Assembly (NCBI GenBank): GCA_002013415.1
Contig: MAEX01000012.1
Coordinates: forward strand, 96,366 to 160,365
Direction of reading: 5' to 3'
Source: Mycobacterium sp. D16Q14
GTDB taxonomy: Bacteria; Actinomycetota; Actinomycetes; Mycobacteriales; Mycobacteriaceae
DNA: 64,000 nucleotides
The first letter of the stretch is position 1, and each line of letters begins with the position of its first letter. The translations under genes and the position numbers were made by a program. The notes under the pieces were generated by a model. That model was given only the letters and a program-made list of their open reading frames with translations. It was not told the DNA's origin and did not search any database. Positions 48,985 to 57,901 of this stretch are shown here, one piece after another.

Positions 48985-49426
48985 CGATCCCACCGCCGCG
49001 TTTTGGCTGGCCGCGGCTACCGGCGAGCCCGAAGCAATCGAGACTCTGGCCCAGGCCGCGGTTTCCACTCTCGCCCGATGGCGCAACGAATGGATCGCCC
49101 GCCCCGAGATCGCGGTGTCGCTACAGCTGACCGGAATGCGCCCGGTGACCGACCGAATTGCCACGGTCGGTCACCTACACCACGCAGTGATGCCAGCGGT
49201 CGCGGGTACGGCTCCTGGCCGTAATTCATCCGGCGGAGAGGAAGCCACCCACTGGCGTAACGCAATCAGCACCGACAACTCGCTCCGGGACATGATCACC
49301 GGCCGATGCGTACTACTGGTCACAGACTCGACCCCTACCCGATGGCCCATCACCGTCGCCGCCGCTCACCTGCGAAAGGCCGGAGCCCGAACGGTACTGC
49401 CACTGCTCATCCACCACCCAGCCTGA
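48983..49426 (+). pseudogene. Remnant of a RecQ-type helicase C-terminal phosphoribosyltransferase domain
   Basis: About 147 codons in a frame with no start of its own beyond the overlap with the channel gene. The end VLLVTDSTPTRWPITVAAAHLRKAGARTVLPLLIHH resembles the C-terminal phosphoribosyltransferase-like domain fused to RecQ-type helicases in actinobacteria. DRIATVGHLHHAVMPAV resembles the preceding segment. The helicase part is absent. It is most likely the 3' remnant of a deleted gene, though a small stand-alone protein cannot be excluded. Confidence 0.45.
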
Positions 49427-49457
49427 CCCTGCTTGAACTGGCATTGATTCAGAAGCT

Positions 49458-49485
49458 AAAAATCCCTCCGTCAGAAGGGATTTTT
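49458..49485. terminator. Hairpin resembling the tRNA-Pro terminator
   Basis: AAAAATCCCT (49458-49467) pairs with AGGGATTTTT (49476-49485), loop CCGTCAGA. It has a U-tract on either strand. It shares AAAATCCC, TCCG and TCAGAAGGGATTTT with the hairpin after tRNA-Pro at 52566-52599. Confidence 0.75.
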
Positions 49486-49658
49486 GGGCTCCCACGCCGG
49501 CAACTCACGCTGCGGTACGGATGCCCTCGGGGCCAGCAGCGACTCCCCCCGAGGGTCGTCTCGTGACACAACGAAACGGTCGTTGCGGATGCGTGCACGA
49601 AGACAGGGGGAATCGAGTTCCCGGTGGTGCCATACTCGTATCGCGGAGGTGCCTGCCA

Positions 49659-50744
49659 GTGTCCGATACACGATTGGCCGCGCTCACGGCGCGTGTCGAG
49701 TACACCGATCCGATGATGCGTGCCCGCACGGCGATCGTCGGCGGTCTCGTCTTGCTTGGGCCGACCCTGCTGGTCGTTCTCAAGCTGCTCGATGCCGCAC
49801 CGACAGCGATCATCGCTGCGGGTGGTGCCGCACTCACGCTGGCGTTCGTGTTGCGGTTCTTCGGACCGGCCGCCAGCCACCGGGCGTCGGTGCGGTTGGG
49901 CATCATTGATGACCATGTGGTGATCGGTGACGAGGTCATCGGTCACCAGGATCTCGTGCGCCCGCTGGCAGAGGTCATCTCCGTCGAGATCAGTGGCACC
50001 GTGGCCGACCGCACCCTGATACATCCCGGCGCCGGGATGTATCGGGTGGCGGGCTCGGAGTACCTCACTATTGGGTTTCGGCCCCGCGACGTCGGCCCAT
50101 CGGTTCCCGTGCAGACCGTCGAGGTGGCGGCAAACGCGGCCGACCCGGTGACCGAGATCATCATCCGGGCACTGCACGACGTCGCCCCCGCCGATGTGAA
50201 GTCACCTACCGAGCCGCCGCTATCCCCTACTGCAGCCTCACCGGCGGCCGACGAGCGGTTGTGGGGTGTTGCCCGCCAGATCCACGATTCGGTGCTCGCC
50301 GCGTACGGCTGCTACGAACTGGACCCGTCGCTGTTCCTGCGCTACCCCGGCGTCACCGACGTGACCCGCGAACCGGTGATGGACTTCCAGATCGCACTGG
50401 CCGAGGCTCAGGCGCTGCGCACCGACACCTATCCCGGCGACCCCGCATTGGCTGGCCGCTACCGTGTCGCGGTCGATACCCTGCGCCGAACGTGGGCGCG
50501 CTGCGAAGCCGACGGTAAATCCGCCGCGCTCGATGATCTGCCACCGTCGACACGTGACGATCTAGCCACCGCAGGCAAACTGCTGGCCCATGCCGAGAGC
50601 GCCTCGTACGGTGCCGAAAAGGCTGCTTACCTGCGACGTGTTCAGGACATCGTGGCCCGGCTGTCGGAGCGTGGTGTCGTACACCCGCCGCCACAGGTCA
50701 CCGTGGCGATCGAGGCCGCCGCCCGTCGGGCGCTGGAGGCCTGA
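49659..50744 (+). CDS. Membrane protein of unknown function
   Basis: A 361-residue protein with a GTG start 8 nt after GGAGG. Two adjacent transmembrane helices (about residues 22-40 and 45-65, AIVGGLVLLGPTLLVVLKLL and AIIAAGGAALTLAFVLRFF) are followed by a beta-rich cytoplasmic domain resembling a PH/DUF-type fold (LGIIDDHVVIGDEVIG, VISVEISGTVADRTLIHPG) and a C-terminal helical domain (residues 210-361). The ending, with RYPGVTDVTREPVMDFQIALAEAQAL and YLRRVQDIVARLSERG, is well conserved in style but not recognised. It is convergent with, and 3 nt from, the next gene. Confidence 0.75.
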   Translation: MSDTRLAALTARVEYTDPMMRARTAIVGGLVLLGPTLLVVLKLLDAAPTAIIAAGGAALTLAFVLRFFGPAASHRASVRLGIIDDHVVIGDEVIGHQDLVRPLAEVISVEISGTVADRTLIHPGAGMYRVAGSEYLTIGFRPRDVGPSVPVQTVEVAANAADPVTEIIIRALHDVAPADVKSPTEPPLSPTAASPAADERLWGVARQIHDSVLAAYGCYELDPSLFLRYPGVTDVTREPVMDFQIALAEAQALRTDTYPGDPALAGRYRVAVDTLRRTWARCEADGKSAALDDLPPSTRDDLATAGKLLAHAESASYGAEKAAYLRRVQDIVARLSERGVVHPPPQVTVAIEAAARRALEA

Positions 50745-50747
50745 CCG

Positions 50748-52307
50748 TCAGCTCGCCGGGCCGAGGTACTGACCCGTGCGCAACTCGTAGAGGAGGCTGG
50801 CGTCGGAGTCGGCGTGCTCGTACGCCACCCGCGCCACCGGCCACGACGGATTCGGGCGCGACCGCGGAAAGATCGTCACCGACAGCTCCCGCCGGTCGAC
50901 GTCGTCGACACCCGACCGGCGGGCGGCGTCGTCGAGTATGGCGCGCAGCCGCGTCGGGTCGACGTCGTAGAGGACGAATGGGGTGGGCGTGGAGTCGGCG
51001 GCGCCGACGTTGCGTTCGACGGGGAACTTGCCTGCAGACACTTCGATCTTGCGTTTCTGATCGCCGATATTCGCCTCGACGCCGAAACTCCCGTACTGAG
51101 TCGAGGAGGCGTAGAACCGGAAGTTGCTGAGCATCGCTTCTGCACCCGGAGGCCACTGTGCGGCAAGCACTTCCGGCACCCTCCGCATCGTTTCAGCGAC
51201 GTCGGTGACATCCCACCACGGCGCGACGGTGCCGTCCGGCAGCACCTCGACGACGACACCGCTCGCCATGGTCAGCCGAAGGCGCAGCTCACGTCCCGCG
51301 TCGGCATCGAGCCGCCGCAGCACGATTGATCGCACCTCACCGGTGCCGGTCGGAAACATCGCCGAGGCCCGCGTTGCGACGTCGCGAATATCGAGAGCGG
51401 CGAAATCCCGGTCGGTGAATATGTTTCTGCTGCGCGCGTCGTTGCGGGTGTCGACCTCCGGATCGCTCATACCGAACGTCTTCGTGTAGCGGTGATGGAT
51501 GTAGCGGTCACCCCCGCGGTGCGCGTCGACGGTCCAGCCTCCGATGTCGGACGACACGAGCAGTAGCGTCGACAACGCCTCGGGGTCGACGCTGCGGACG
51601 TGAGCGAGCGCGGTTTCCCACAGGTCGACGGCCGTGGAATCGTCCTGACGCTCACCGACCGACGGCACCGCGGTGGCGACCGACCGGGGCAGCGACAACG
51701 CGAACACGCGCGACGGGACAGCGATCAACACTGCGAGTGCGACAGCCAGGGCGACAGCTCCCGAGAGCGCTGCCCGCGCCGGAGGCCGACCGGAAAAACT
51801 AGGTGTGACCGTGTTTCCGGGTGCGGGCACGTCGCGGGCAGCAAGACTGACCTCTTCACCCAACGCCATGCGACGCACCTGCTCGTCCGACATCGGCAGG
51901 CGCAGCGTCACCTCCCGCGCCAGGTCCCCCCTCGGTGCGACGGTCCCGATGAGCACAGCTTCGTCGTCACCACCGAGCGGATCGGCGCTCCGATCAATCG
52001 CCGTTGCCCGGAACGGGACGTCAACGAGACCCAGGCCCAACCCCCGCTCCGGCGGGCGGATCGCGACGGCGATACCGGCCACGACCAGGGGAATGGCGAT
52101 CAGCAGCCAGGCCAGGGTGCTAAAAGCCGCGATCCCGATACCCGACCCGAGCAGCACTCCGGCGAGGCCACCGCGAAGAAACGGACGGGCGGACACCCGT
52201 CCGAGACTATCCGCACCACCAATCCCGAGGTGCTGCCGACGCTGCATTCGGAGACGCATCATGATGACTGCGCGGTTGCCGACCCACCTGCCACGTCCAG
52301 ACTTCAC
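50748..52307 (-). CDS. Membrane protein of unknown function
   Basis: A 519-residue protein; the GTG start at 52307 is 5 nt after an excellent GGAGGAGG. Transmembrane helices lie at about residues 46-64 and 66-84 (GLAGVLLGSGIGIAAFSTL, AWLLIAIPLVVAGIAVAI) and 182-205 (AVALAVALAVLIAVPSRVFAL). A large C-terminal, probably extracytoplasmic, domain contains DRYIHHRYTKTFGMSDPEVDTRN, which carries charged and aromatic residues but no known motif. Its stop is 3 nt from the stop of the convergent membrane-protein gene. The two may form a functional pair. Confidence 0.72.
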   Translation of the reverse strand: MKSGRGRWVGNRAVIMMRLRMQRRQHLGIGGADSLGRVSARPFLRGGLAGVLLGSGIGIAAFSTLAWLLIAIPLVVAGIAVAIRPPERGLGLGLVDVPFRATAIDRSADPLGGDDEAVLIGTVAPRGDLAREVTLRLPMSDEQVRRMALGEEVSLAARDVPAPGNTVTPSFSGRPPARAALSGAVALAVALAVLIAVPSRVFALSLPRSVATAVPSVGERQDDSTAVDLWETALAHVRSVDPEALSTLLLVSSDIGGWTVDAHRGGDRYIHHRYTKTFGMSDPEVDTRNDARSRNIFTDRDFAALDIRDVATRASAMFPTGTGEVRSIVLRRLDADAGRELRLRLTMASGVVVEVLPDGTVAPWWDVTDVAETMRRVPEVLAAQWPPGAEAMLSNFRFYASSTQYGSFGVEANIGDQKRKIEVSAGKFPVERNVGAADSTPTPFVLYDVDPTRLRAILDDAARRSGVDDVDRRELSVTIFPRSRPNPSWPVARVAYEHADSDASLLYELRTGQYLGPAS

Positions 52308-52565
52308 GAGTTCCTCCTCCAGGCTGTGGCCCCCTGGTATGCCTGGACGTCGCGTGACCGTTCACCACACGCAGAGTTGTACGCGCCGATTTGGTGACCA
52401 GCGCTTCTGCCGCCGCCGCTTACCGTCGGCTTTTCCTGCCTTCGCTCTTCACCCCGGTAAGACATGGTGCCGTTGGGCAAGGTGATGACCCCGATAATCG
52501 GTCAAGCGGAGCCTCGCACCTATGGTCGACGAGTTGGTCCCCCACAGAGAAGCAATTGGGACACG
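52308..52565. other. Intergenic region without identifiable gene
   Basis: About 260 nt between the GTG at 52307 and the tRNA-Pro terminator. It contains the ribosome-binding site GGAGGAGG of the downstream minus-strand gene. I see no coding region, repeat or recognisable promoter. Confidence 0.4.
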
Positions 52566-52599
52566 AAAATCCCCTCCGACCTAGGTCAGAAGGGATTTT
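52566..52599 (-). terminator. tRNA-Pro terminator hairpin
   Basis: AAAATCCC (52566-52573) pairs with GGGATTTT (52592-52599), with an inner palindrome GACCTAGGTC (52578-52587). It begins 4 nt after the tRNA 3' end and has an A/T-rich base suited to termination. Confidence 0.75.
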
Positions 52600-52603
52600 G
52601 TTG

Positions 52604-52677
<74 letters not shown>

Positions 52678-52833
52678 CCGCCGCTATGAGCAGCAGACGG
52701 AAGCCTACCGTAGGTCCGGCGAGATCCTGAACTCGGATTCCGGCCAACGGTGCGGGATACCACAAATCACTTGTGCCACAACAAGATCATCCACAACATT
52801 TGGCGACTATTTGTCGGAGTGGCGTCCTATCAT

Positions 52834-52849
52834 TCGAACATGAGTTCGA
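52834..52849. promoter_or_regulatory. Perfect mycobacterial SOS (LexA) box
   Basis: TCGAAC-ATGA-GTTCGA is the exact mycobacterial LexA consensus TCGAAC-N4-GTTCGA. The spacer contains the ATG of the 13E12 gene, so bound LexA would sit on the translation start and probably on the transcription start of a leaderless mRNA (TATCAT lies just upstream). Confidence 0.85.
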
Positions 52850-54198
52850 TGGTGGATGTCGACGCAGGTCAGGTCCTTGCGGGGCTGGCCCATGCCGTCG
52901 ACGCGCTGGCGGAACTCGATGCCCAGACTCTGACGCAGGGCGATCGTCTCGCCGTTCTTCGCGGCGTCGAGGCCCTCGTGCGTCGGATCCCTTCCGCGAC
53001 TCATCCGATCGTCAATGAGCTGGTGTCCGAGCATGTTCCGGGGCAGTTCGGTGGGGTCAACCTGGCTGAAATCCTTGCTGACACGTTGCGGATCACCCGT
53101 TCGGATGCGCGCCGGCGCATCCGGGATGCCGCGGAACTGGCCCCCACCGCTTCCCTGAGCGGCGAACCGATCGAGCCCGTGCTTGCGGCGACTGCTGTGG
53201 CGCAACAGGCCGGTGTCGCCGGACACGATCACATTGCGGTCATCCGGCAGTTCTGGGACCGACTCCCCCACGCCGTTGATGCGGTAACCCGAGCTGCCGC
53301 CGAGAAGCAGCTTGCCGGGCTCGCGGGAACACTCCGGCCGGACGAGCTACGCAAGGCCGCGGACAGGCTCCTGGCCTATCTGGATCCCGACGGCAGCCTC
53401 ACCGGCGATGCCGATCGAGCCCGACGACGAGGGTTCCGGATGGGACGTCAAGGTCTGGATCTCATGACGCCCGGGACATTCGACCTGGACCCCGAACTGC
53501 GCTCCTACCTCGACGCGATCTTCGCCAAGTACGCGGCTCCCGGTGTGTGCAACCCCGAGGGCGAAACACCTTGCGTAGATGGCGATCCCGATACCGCGCG
53601 GCGCGATGCGCGCTCGCTCGCCCAACGTCAGCACGACGCGCTCAAGGCGATGTGCCGGTCTGTGTTGTCATCGGGCGAGCTAGGCCGTCATCGCGGACTG
53701 CCGGTGACGGCGGTCGTCACCACAACACTGCGGGAGCTCGAAACAGGGGCTGGCCACGGGGTAACCGGCGGAGGCTCACTGCTGCCCATCACCGATCTCA
53801 TCCGGATGGCCAGTCACGCCCACCATTACCTGACCGTCTTCGACGACGACGGGCGCGCGCTGCATCTGGGGCGAGCAAAACGCGTTGCCAGCGAGGACCA
53901 GCGAATCGTGTTGATCGCCAAGGATCGTGGCTGCACGTACCCGGGATGCGATCGGCCCGCGTATCACTGTCAGGTGCACCACATGGACGAGTGGGCCCGC
54001 GGCGGTAAGACCGACGTGGACGCCCTCGCGCTCGGCTGCGAGGGGCATCACAAGCTGCTGGGGCCTCAGGACCATCACTGGCGGGCCATACGCGGCCCCG
54101 ACGGCTGTACGTGGTGGATTCCGCCCGCGCATATTGATCCGGCGCGCGTCCCGCGCATCAATTGGTTCCACCACCCGGACGGCTACTTACGGGAATAG
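52840..54198 (+). CDS. 13E12-repeat-family protein (DUF222 + HNH endonuclease)
   Basis: A 452-residue protein with an N-terminal DUF222 domain (ARRRIRDAAELAPTASLSGEPIEP is typical) and a C-terminal HNH nuclease: CTYPGCDRPAYHCQVHHMDEWARGG, then LGCEGHHKLLG. The metal and catalytic Cys/His positions are intact. The ATG at 52840 lies inside a perfect SOS box, so the gene should be LexA-repressed and DNA-damage-induced, as known for some M. tuberculosis 13E12 genes. The 13E12 family behaves as a dispersed, possibly mobile repeat family; its biological role is unknown. Confidence 0.9.
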   Translation: MSSMVDVDAGQVLAGLAHAVDALAELDAQTLTQGDRLAVLRGVEALVRRIPSATHPIVNELVSEHVPGQFGGVNLAEILADTLRITRSDARRRIRDAAELAPTASLSGEPIEPVLAATAVAQQAGVAGHDHIAVIRQFWDRLPHAVDAVTRAAAEKQLAGLAGTLRPDELRKAADRLLAYLDPDGSLTGDADRARRRGFRMGRQGLDLMTPGTFDLDPELRSYLDAIFAKYAAPGVCNPEGETPCVDGDPDTARRDARSLAQRQHDALKAMCRSVLSSGELGRHRGLPVTAVVTTTLRELETGAGHGVTGGGSLLPITDLIRMASHAHHYLTVFDDDGRALHLGRAKRVASEDQRIVLIAKDRGCTYPGCDRPAYHCQVHHMDEWARGGKTDVDALALGCEGHHKLLGPQDHHWRAIRGPDGCTWWIPPAHIDPARVPRINWFHHPDGYLRE

Positions 54199-54204
54199 AA
54201 CGAC

Positions 54205-54240
54205 ATCGGCCCCGCCGGGGGTTAACCCGACGGGGCCGAT
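54205..54240. terminator. Bidirectional hairpin after the 13E12 gene
   Basis: ATCGGCCCCG (54205-54214) pairs perfectly with CGGGGCCGAT (54231-54240); an inner CGGG/CCCG adds four pairs after one mismatch. It lies between the convergent 13E12 and B-lectin/LysM genes. Confidence 0.8.
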
Positions 54241-54285
54241 GGGGCCAAGAGGCTTACATCACGCTGCCTACTTGAGCCGGCGTGA

Positions 54286-54879
54286 CTACTCCGGGATGGT
54301 CAGAACCTGACCCGGCTGAATCAGATCAGGGTTGGCGACCCCGCTCGCGTCGGCAATCTTCTGGTACTGGTTGCCATCACCGTAGAAGCGCTCCGCGATG
54401 GCCCACAGCGTGTCACCCGAGACAACGGTGTACGTGCGGGGCTCCGGAGCGGCCGGTGCCTCGGGCTCTGCGGCGGCAGGAGCAGTCGCGGCAGGCTCTT
54501 CGGCGGGGGCTTCCTCGGCGGGGGCGGCCGGCGGAACCGGCGGGGTGTCGCTCGTGGTGGCGGTGGCCCAGGCGGGGGTATCGCCCGAGTACAGCACCAG
54601 GTTACGGTCATCCTGCAGCACCAGCCGCACGTTGTCCTTGCCCTCGGTGTCGCTGTGCCAGACCGGCTTTCCGTCTGCGTACAGAACGAAGTTGCCGTCG
54701 CTCTGCACCTCGGCGCGCTCCGGGCTGGTGCCATTGGTTCCGGTGGCCCACACGACGGTGTCGTACTCGGAGAGCACCAGGTTGCCGTCTTGCTGAAGCG
54801 TCAGGGAGTACGCGCCATTGTTCGACGTGATGCTCTGACCGGCTTCCAGCTTCTGGCCTTCGGTAAGTGTGTCCGCCAC
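54286..54879 (-). CDS. B-lectin (bulb-type) plus LysM protein
   Basis: A 197-residue protein. Residues 1-107 are a bulb-type mannose-binding lectin domain with three sugar-site repeats (LQQDGNLVLSEY, QSDGNFVLY, QDDRNLVLY, matching QxDxNxVxY). A Pro/Ala/Glu-rich linker (about 108-147) leads to a C-terminal LysM domain (YTVVSGDTLWAIAERFYGDGNQYQKI, then IQPGQVLTIPE). A similar lectin is known in M. smegmatis (MSMEG_3662). No signal peptide or membrane helix is seen, so how it would reach peptidoglycan or mannan is unclear. It ends beside a shared terminator hairpin. Confidence 0.92.
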   Translation of the reverse strand: MADTLTEGQKLEAGQSITSNNGAYSLTLQQDGNLVLSEYDTVVWATGTNGTSPERAEVQSDGNFVLYADGKPVWHSDTEGKDNVRLVLQDDRNLVLYSGDTPAWATATTSDTPPVPPAAPAEEAPAEEPAATAPAAAEPEAPAAPEPRTYTVVSGDTLWAIAERFYGDGNQYQKIADASGVANPDLIQPGQVLTIPE

Positions 54880-55079
54880 TGTGTTGCGCCTTTCGTAGGT
54901 GGTTTTGCTACCGCCGCAGGATGGTAGACGGTCAAACCAGCCTAGGTCGGCAAACCGAAAAAGTGGGCGATTCCGATCGGGTAGATCTCAACACGAGTGC
55001 GAATATTCGGTGAACGGAGCCTGAGAGAGCAATGTGCATGAGATCTTTTAGCTTGTGCCCGTTGCTATCTCACCGGCAG

Positions 55080-56480
55080 TTAGCGTTTGGGTCCGCGCTT
55101 CTCGCGCATCCGAACATTCACCCTGATGGGAGTCCCTTCGAAGCCGAAGGTTTCGCGCAATCTGCGCTCGAGGAACCGGCGATACCCGGCTTCGAGGAAT
55201 CCGGTGGTGAAGAGCACGAAGGTGGGTGGCCGGGACGTGGCCTGGGTGATGAACAACACGCGTGGCTGCTTCCCGCCGCGCACCGGAGGTGGCGTCGCGG
55301 CAACCACTTCCTTGATCCAGGTATTGAGCTGACCGGTGGAAATTCGCGAATCCCAGGAGCGCAGCGCAGCCTCCAGTGCGGGCACCAATTTCTGAAGTGC
55401 CCGGCCGCTCTTGGCCGAAATGTTCACCCGCTGCGCCCAGCTGAGCTGCGAAAGCTGAAGGTCTACTTCACGTTCAAGGAGGTCGTGACGATCCTCGTCC
55501 ACCAGATCCCACTTATTGAACGCGAGTACCAATGCGCGCCCGGATTCGACCACCATGGACAGCACTCGCTGGTCCTGTTCCGTGATGGGCTGAGATGCGT
55601 CCAGGAGCACGATCGCGACCTCGGCGGCCTCAATGGCTCCATGGGTGCGCAGCGAGGCGTAGTACTCATGGCCGGAGGCCTGTCCGACCTTGCGGCGCAG
55701 ACCAGCCGTATCGACGAAACGCCAAGTCTTGCCATCGAGTTCGATCAAGGTGTCTACGGGGTCAACCGTCGTTCCGGCGGTATCGTGCACCACCGACCGC
55801 TGATCCCCCGAGAGTTTGTTCAGCAGAGAACTCTTGCCCACGTTGGGTTTTCCGACGAGAGCCACCCGTCGCGGGCCACCCTCCCCCGATGCGCGTGCGG
55901 ACACCTGAGGCAGGTCCGCGACCACGCGATCGAGCAGATCCGCGACCCCACGCCCGTGCATGGCGCTGATGGGAAAGGGCTCGCCCAATCCCAGCGACCA
56001 TAGCGTTGCCGCGTCAGCCTCTGCCCGGTCGCTATCAACCTTGTTGGCGGCCAGGAAGACTGGCTTACCCGAGCGGCGCAGTAGCTTCGCCGCGTCTTCG
56101 TCTGTTGAGGTTGCACCCACCGTGGCGTCGACCACCAGGATGATGAGATCCGCGGTCGCCATCGCGTGCCGCGCCTGTTCTGCTACGAGCTGTTGCAGGC
56201 CGGAGGCATCGGCCTCCCACCCGCCGGTGTCTTGCACGGTGAATCGGCGATCCATCCATTCAGCGGGATACGAGACACGGTCCCTGGTCACCCCGGGTAT
56301 GTCTTGGACAACCGCTTCGCGCCGCCCGATGATCCGGTTCACCAATGTCGACTTGCCGACATTGGGGCGGCCGACCACCGCCACCACCGCAGGCGGGGCA
56401 CTCGGTTCCTCGGCCGCCTCGTATTCGGCGAATTCGTCGAGTTCCCAATCGCTTTCATCGACCCATGTGCCGTCGGTCAT
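55080..56480 (-). CDS. der: Ribosome-assembly GTPase Der (EngA)
   Basis: Double-GTPase needed for 50S ribosome maturation; 466 residues. G1 motifs of both domains are present (GRPNVGKST and GKPNVGKSS). There are NKxD motifs ([17 protein letters not shown]) and a C-terminal KH-like domain ending [20 protein letters not shown]. An acidic N-terminal extension of about 30 residues is typical of mycobacteria. It overlaps cmk by 4 nt, as the last gene of the scpA-scpB-rlu-cmk-der run. The position matches Rv1713. Confidence 0.97.
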   Translation of the reverse strand: MTDGTWVDESDWELDEFAEYEAAEEPSAPPAVVAVVGRPNVGKSTLVNRIIGRREAVVQDIPGVTRDRVSYPAEWMDRRFTVQDTGGWEADASGLQQLVAEQARHAMATADLIILVVDATVGATSTDEDAAKLLRRSGKPVFLAANKVDSDRAEADAATLWSLGLGEPFPISAMHGRGVADLLDRVVADLPQVSARASGEGGPRRVALVGKPNVGKSSLLNKLSGDQRSVVHDTAGTTVDPVDTLIELDGKTWRFVDTAGLRRKVGQASGHEYYASLRTHGAIEAAEVAIVLLDASQPITEQDQRVLSMVVESGRALVLAFNKWDLVDEDRHDLLEREVDLQLSQLSWAQRVNISAKSGRALQKLVPALEAALRSWDSRISTGQLNTWIKEVVAATPPPVRGGKQPRVLFITQATSRPPTFVLFTTGFLEAGYRRFLERRLRETFGFEGTPIRVNVRMREKRGPKR

Positions 56481-57163
56481 CGGGACGCCCCTGCCTTTGT
56501 TCGCACCAAGTCCAGCAGGTGGGCCACGACCTGGTCCTGTGTCATATCGCTGGTGTCGATCTCCACCGCGTCCTCGGCCGGACGCAATGGCGACACCGCT
56601 CGTGTCGAGTCCAAATGATCGCGGCGCTGCACGTCGGCGAGCACGCGCTCGTACTCGTCGGCTCCGCCGCCGGAAACGTTCTGCGCATTACGGCGCTGCG
56701 CCCGGGCCTGTGCCGATGCGGTGAGATAAATCTTCACGTCGGCATCGGGGAGCACGACGGTACCGATATCGCGACCCTCTACCACCACCGCGCCACCGCT
56801 GCCCTCGGCCAGCTCGCGCTGGCGCCGCACTAGCCGCTCGCGTACTGCGGGTACCGCAGACACCGCGGAGACCGCGCCGGTCACCTCGGTTTCCCGGATG
56901 GGAGTTGAAACATCTTCTCCCGCAAGCAGAGCTGTCTGCGCATCAGGATCAGACCCCACCGACATGGGAACCTGTTCGGTGGCAGCGGAGATAGCTGCGG
57001 GATCGTCGAGGTCGATACCGGCGCGCAGTACCCAGAGCGTCACGATCCGGTACATAGCCCCGGTGTCCAGATAGGCGGCGCCGAGCTGCCGGGCCAATTC
57101 CTTGGCCACCGAAGATTTTCCGGTGCCGGATGGGCCGTCGATGGCGACCACGACGCGCGTCAC
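56477..57163 (-). CDS. cmk: Cytidylate kinase
   Basis: Phosphorylates CMP and dCMP using ATP; 228 residues. The P-loop is [35 protein letters not shown] and [25 protein letters not shown] are the CMP-binding and LID regions. It overlaps the pseudouridine synthase gene upstream and der downstream by 4 nt each. The position matches Rv1712. Confidence 0.96.
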   Translation of the reverse strand: MTRVVVAIDGPSGTGKSSVAKELARQLGAAYLDTGAMYRIVTLWVLRAGIDLDDPAAISAATEQVPMSVGSDPDAQTALLAGEDVSTPIRETEVTGAVSAVSAVPAVRERLVRRQRELAEGSGGAVVVEGRDIGTVVLPDADVKIYLTASAQARAQRRNAQNVSGGGADEYERVLADVQRRDHLDSTRAVSPLRPAEDAVEIDTSDMTQDQVVAHLLDLVRTKAGASR

Positions 57164-57900
57164 AAGCCCACCGCCTTGTACAGCGAGCCGATCTCGTCGC
57201 GGCCCAGAGCACGCAGGCTCCCGGGACGTTGATTGCCCAGCACCACATCGCCGATCTTGGTGCGGACCAGCTCCAACACCGGATGGCCCACGGCGTCGAG
57301 CATCCGGCGCACAATGCGATTGCGTCCCTCATGCAGGGTCAGCTGGATCATGGTCTGGCCGTCCACGGTGCCGAGGAACTTGAAATCGTCAATCTTCGCG
57401 GGTCCGTCGGCGAGCTCCACGCCATCACGCAGCTGTCTGCCGAGGCCACGCGGCACCGTGCCTGCCACCGTGGCGATATACGTCTTGGGCACCTCGTAGG
57501 AGGGGTGCATGAGCCGGTGAGTCAGCTCTCCGTCATTGGTGAGCAGGATCAGCCCGACGGTCTCGGCGTCGAGGCGCCCCACATTGCGGACGCCCTGATT
57601 GCTTCTCACCCGCTCCTCGATCAGCTTCCCGATGCAGGGGCGACCCCGGTCGTCCGACATGGTCGACAGCATGCCGTAGGGCTTGTTGAGCGCCAGGTAC
57701 ACCAGCTCGGAGTTCATGATCACGCGTGCGCCGTCGACACGAACCACGTTGACCGCCGGATCGATTCGTCTGCCCTGTTCGGTCACGATCTGACCGTCCA
57801 CTTCGACGCGACCCTCGTAGATCATCCGCTCGGCTACCCGGCGTGACGCAATTCCCGCTTGCGACAACACCTTCTGGAGTCGAATTCCTTCTTCGCTCAT
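57160..57900 (-). CDS. RsuA/RluB-family pseudouridine synthase (Rv1711-like)
   Basis: A 246-residue enzyme with an N-terminal S4 RNA-binding domain ([21 protein letters not shown]) and a catalytic domain with the motif [26 protein letters not shown], containing the nucleophilic aspartate. It probably modifies 23S rRNA like RluB. The start MSEEGIRL at 57900 is 1 nt past the scpB stop and preferred over an upstream in-frame start inside scpB. Neighbours scpB and cmk are those of Rv1711. Confidence 0.93.
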   Translation of the reverse strand: MSEEGIRLQKVLSQAGIASRRVAERMIYEGRVEVDGQIVTEQGRRIDPAVNVVRVDGARVIMNSELVYLALNKPYGMLSTMSDDRGRPCIGKLIEERVRSNQGVRNVGRLDAETVGLILLTNDGELTHRLMHPSYEVPKTYIATVAGTVPRGLGRQLRDGVELADGPAKIDDFKFLGTVDGQTMIQLTLHEGRNRIVRRMLDAVGHPVLELVRTKIGDVVLGNQRPGSLRALGRDEIGSLYKAVGL

Positions 57901-57901
57901 T

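Noticed and set aside
55019..55030. GCCTGAGAGAGC resembling the conserved end of a glycine riboswitch
   Set aside because: Isolated match; no aptamer core, no second aptamer, and the neighbouring gene is der, not a glycine gene.
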